8,107 nt of DNA from an uncultured Sutterella sp. (GTDB lineage: Bacteria > Pseudomonadota > Gammaproteobacteria > Burkholderiales > Burkholderiaceae_F). The notes under the pieces were generated by a model. That model was not told where the DNA came from. It searched no databases and saw nothing but the letters and a program-made list of their open reading frames with translations. The DNA lies in the NCBI GenBank assembly GCA_902493085.1, contig CABUOH010000043.1, positions 1 to 8,107 of the forward strand, given 5' to 3'. Shown piece after piece: positions 7,001 to 8,107 of the stretch (positions are counted from its first letter, which is position 1; each line of letters begins with the position of its first letter). The position numbers were made by a program, and so were the translations under genes.

Positions 7001-7014
7001 TTGTTGATGGATGT

Positions 7015-7043
7015 ATGTTAGTCAGTTTTTATGCTTCTGTCAA
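7015..7043 (-). promoter_or_regulatory. ahpC promoter (sigma70 type)
   Basis: On the minus strand, the -35 TTGACA (7038-7043) and -10 TAACAT (7015-7020) are separated by exactly 17 bp. The start of transcription would be near 7008, giving a leader of about 48 nt before the ahpC ATG. Confidence 0.85.
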
Positions 7044-7047
7044 TTGA

Positions 7048-7063
7048 ATAAGTAAAAAACTAT
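7048..7063. promoter_or_regulatory. Possible OxyR-like operator beside the ahpC -35
   Basis: The plus-strand sequence ATAAGTAAAAAACTAT resembles one half of the known OxyR pattern ATAGnTnnnAnCTAT, with one mismatch in the left arm and one extra base between the arms. It ends 4 bp upstream of the -35, where OxyR binds at activated promoters. No second half-site is seen at the expected distance. Confidence 0.3.
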
Positions 7064-7075
7064 TGCCGGAGGCGG

Positions 7076-7101
7076 AAAAAAACCGCCGTTGACGGCGGTT
7101 T
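7076..7101 (-). terminator. Intrinsic terminator of the XRE regulator gene
   Basis: The stem 7080-7088 with 7093-7101 (9 bp, GC-rich core CCGCC/GGCGG, loop TTGA) is followed on the minus strand by a run of seven T (7076-7082, partly shared with the stem base). It begins 5 bp past the stop of the regulator gene and shields the ahpC promoter, whose -35 is about 33 bp further on. Confidence 0.9.
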
Positions 7102-7106
7102 GCGCT

Positions 7107-7478
7107 TCAGTTCTTGAAGCGGCGGCGAAATTCCTGCTTGAGGTTGGGGGCAAGCCTTTCAAGAGCGTCCATGGTGGAGAAGATGGAAGCGCGGCCCCGT
7201 TGCGAGAGGTCGCGAAAGCGAGACAAAAGCTCGTTTTCCTCTGCCACGGGGACGTGACGTTCGGCAGTGATGATGAATAAGACATCGAAGCCGCAGGCAG
7301 CCAGGCGAGGCAGGCGGTAGACGCCGGGGTCGTCCTCGCCGCTTTCGAATCGTTCATAGACGGGGATCTGTACGCCAAGCAATTGTGCGATCTGTTGCTT
7401 GGTATAACCAAGGCGTTCTCGTTCATGACGGAGACGCTCTCCGATTTCCTGACGCTTTTTGGTGGAGGTTGTGGCCAT
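7107..7478 (-). CDS. XRE-family (Cro/C1-type) transcriptional regulator
   Basis: The 123-residue protein has one helix-turn-helix domain at about 9-62. The order of elements is typical of Cro/C1 proteins: IGERLRHERERLGYTKQQIAQ (the first helices), LLGV, then YERFESGEDDP and LPRLAACGFDVLFII. The second half is a charged helical region (about 80-122) that may serve in dimerisation. The exact targets cannot be read from the sequence. The ATG at 7478 is preferred; a TTG at 7493 would add 5 residues. Neither has a Shine-Dalgarno sequence. The gene stands alone between two terminators, so it forms its own transcription unit. The 14-bp imperfect palindrome at its probable -10 suggests autorepression. 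Its position next to ahpC does not by itself show that it controls peroxide defence. Confidence 0.85.
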   Translation of the reverse strand: MATTSTKKRQEIGERLRHERERLGYTKQQIAQLLGVQIPVYERFESGEDDPGVYRLPRLAACGFDVLFIITAERHVPVAEENELLSRFRDLSQRGRASIFSTMDALERLAPNLKQEFRRRFKN

Positions 7479-7510
7479 GACAGCGTGTGGCAATTAGTTT
7501 GGATGCCGTC

Positions 7511-7525
7511 AGTATAACGGGATAC
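7511..7525 (-). promoter_or_regulatory. Probable -10 of the XRE gene overlapped by a palindrome
   Basis: On the minus strand TATACT (7511-7516) is a good -10, which would place transcription start about 26 nt before the ATG at 7478. No convincing -35 lies 16-18 bp upstream. The palindrome GTATAACGGGATAC (7512-7525, arms GTAT/ATAC) covers most of it and could be the operator of the regulator. Confidence 0.4.
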
Positions 7526-7534
7526 GAAAGAGAA

Positions 7535-7567
7535 AACGGGAGGTCGCCTTGAAGGCGGCCTCCCGTT
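7535..7567 (-). terminator. Intrinsic terminator of ychF
   Basis: The arms 7535-7543 and 7559-7567 pair perfectly over 9 bp. The stem continues through one T-G wobble and 4 more pairs (7545-7548 with 7554-7557) to a 5-base loop. On the minus strand TTTTCTCTTT follows. It lies 68 bp past the ychF stop; the space between (7568-7635) shows no gene. Confidence 0.88.
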
Positions 7568-7635
7568 GATGCTTATGAAGCTAAGGCGTAGAAAACGCTT
7601 CCCTCGGAGCAGAGCGCGAGGACGCCCTTCAATGT

Positions 7636-8107
7636 TTAGACGTTGAAGAGGAAGTTCATGACGTCGCCGTCCTGAACGACGTAATCTTTGCCTTCGGCAC
7701 GCATTTTCCCGGCCTCCTGAGCACCCTTTTCTCCCTTGTAGGCAATGAAGTCTTCATAGGCGATCGTTTGGGCTCGGATGAAGCCTCGCTCGAAGTCGGT
7801 ATGGATAACGCCGGCGGCCTGCGGCGCCGTGTCGCCCTTGTGAATGGTCCAGGCTCGTACCTCTTTGACCCCGGCCGTGAAGTAGGTCTGCAGGCCGAGC
7901 AGGTCATATCCGGCGCGTATGACGCGATCAAGACCGGGTTCGGACATGCCCATGTCGGCGAGGAACATTTCCTTGTCCTCGTCGTCTAGGTCGGCGATGT
8001 CGGCTTCGGTCTTGGCGCAGACGGCTACGACGGGAGAGTGTTCGGAAGCGGCAAACTCACGAACGGCATCGAGCAGCGGATTGTTTTCAAAGCCGTGATC
8101 TTCAACG
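7636..8107 (-). CDS. ychF: Redox-regulated ATPase YchF, C-terminal part (5' end outside window)
   Basis: YchF is an Obg-related P-loop protein that prefers ATP to GTP and associates with ribosomes. In E. coli it is a negative factor in the response to hydrogen peroxide. The frame is open from the stop at 7636-7638 to the right edge, giving 156 residues. These cover the end of the ATPase and helical part (ENNPLLDAV, VVAVCAK, IADLDDEDK) and the whole C-terminal TGS domain, with GLQTYFTAGVKEVRAWTI, APQAAGVIHTDFERGFIRA, EDFIAYKG, and the end DYVVQDGDVMNFLFNV. These are almost universally conserved in YchF. The nucleotide-binding motifs lie outside the window. Its nearness to ahpCF is of interest because of the peroxide link, but terminators separate the units. 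Confidence 0.97.
   Translation of the reverse strand, partial: VEDHGFENNPLLDAVREFAASEHSPVVAVCAKTEADIADLDDEDKEMFLADMGMSEPGLDRVIRAGYDLLGLQTYFTAGVKEVRAWTIHKGDTAPQAAGVIHTDFERGFIRAQTIAYEDFIAYKGEKGAQEAGKMRAEGKDYVVQDGDVMNFLFNV

Noticed and set aside
7568..7635. Short inverted repeats in the ychF 3' region (for example CCTCG/CGAGG with a 10-base loop)
   Set aside because: Stems are only 4-5 bp and have no T tract; the real terminator is the long stem at 7535-7567.
1..8107. A defence system, mobile element or otherwise new gene cluster
   Set aside because: Apart from the 22-codon fragment at 1-69, every substantial gene belongs to a known family, including the AsmA-like protein and the XRE regulator. 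There are no transposase, integrase, direct-repeat or attachment-site signs and no CRISPR-like spacing of repeats.

Overview
This is an ordinary bacterial chromosomal window of housekeeping and peroxide-defence genes. No mobile elements, CRISPR arrays, rRNA or tRNA are visible. Base composition looks moderately GC-rich by eye. The divergent ftsY / rsmD-coaD-yfhL arrangement and the E. coli-like ahpC-ahpF pair point to a proteobacterium. A betaproteobacterium of the Burkholderiales, possibly a gut Sutterellaceae-type organism, fits best, but this is inferred from gene order and protein resemblance without any database search.

Left part (1-2532): the last 22 codons of an unidentified gene run convergently into ftsY (minus strand), the signal recognition particle receptor GTPase. 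Only 9 bp separate the ftsY start codon from that of rsmD (plus strand). rsmD, coaD and yfhL form a tight plus-strand operon: a 16S rRNA methyltransferase, the coenzyme A biosynthesis enzyme phosphopantetheine adenylyltransferase, and a 2[4Fe-4S] ferredoxin. The genes are joined by an ATGA overlap and then a 3-nt gap.

Middle (2542-6960): yfhL converges, across 9 bp, on a long minus-strand gene for an AsmA-like membrane-anchored protein with a small C-terminal pentapeptide repeat. Upstream of it, behind a strong intrinsic terminator, lie ahpF and ahpC, transcribed leftwards in the order ahpC-ahpF. They encode a complete alkyl hydroperoxide reductase: the peroxiredoxin AhpC and its NADH-linked flavoprotein reductase AhpF. 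The 88 bp between them contain a long hairpin that may reduce ahpF expression relative to ahpC. ahpC has a near-consensus sigma70-type promoter, an OxyR-like sequence beside the -35, and a leader whose bases can pair either with each other or with the Shine-Dalgarno sequence.

Right part (7107-8107): a small XRE-family regulator gene has its own terminator and a candidate palindromic operator at its -10. Then comes the C-terminal third or so of ychF, an Obg-family ATPase, with a strong terminator. All genes from 2542 to the right edge are on the minus strand, but four hairpins (three of them good intrinsic terminators) divide them into short transcription units.

I do not see a new biological system here. 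The items most worth a second look are regulatory: the ahpC leader switch, the ahpC-ahpF hairpin, the OxyR-like site, the XRE operator, and the very close divergent ftsY/rsmD starts.
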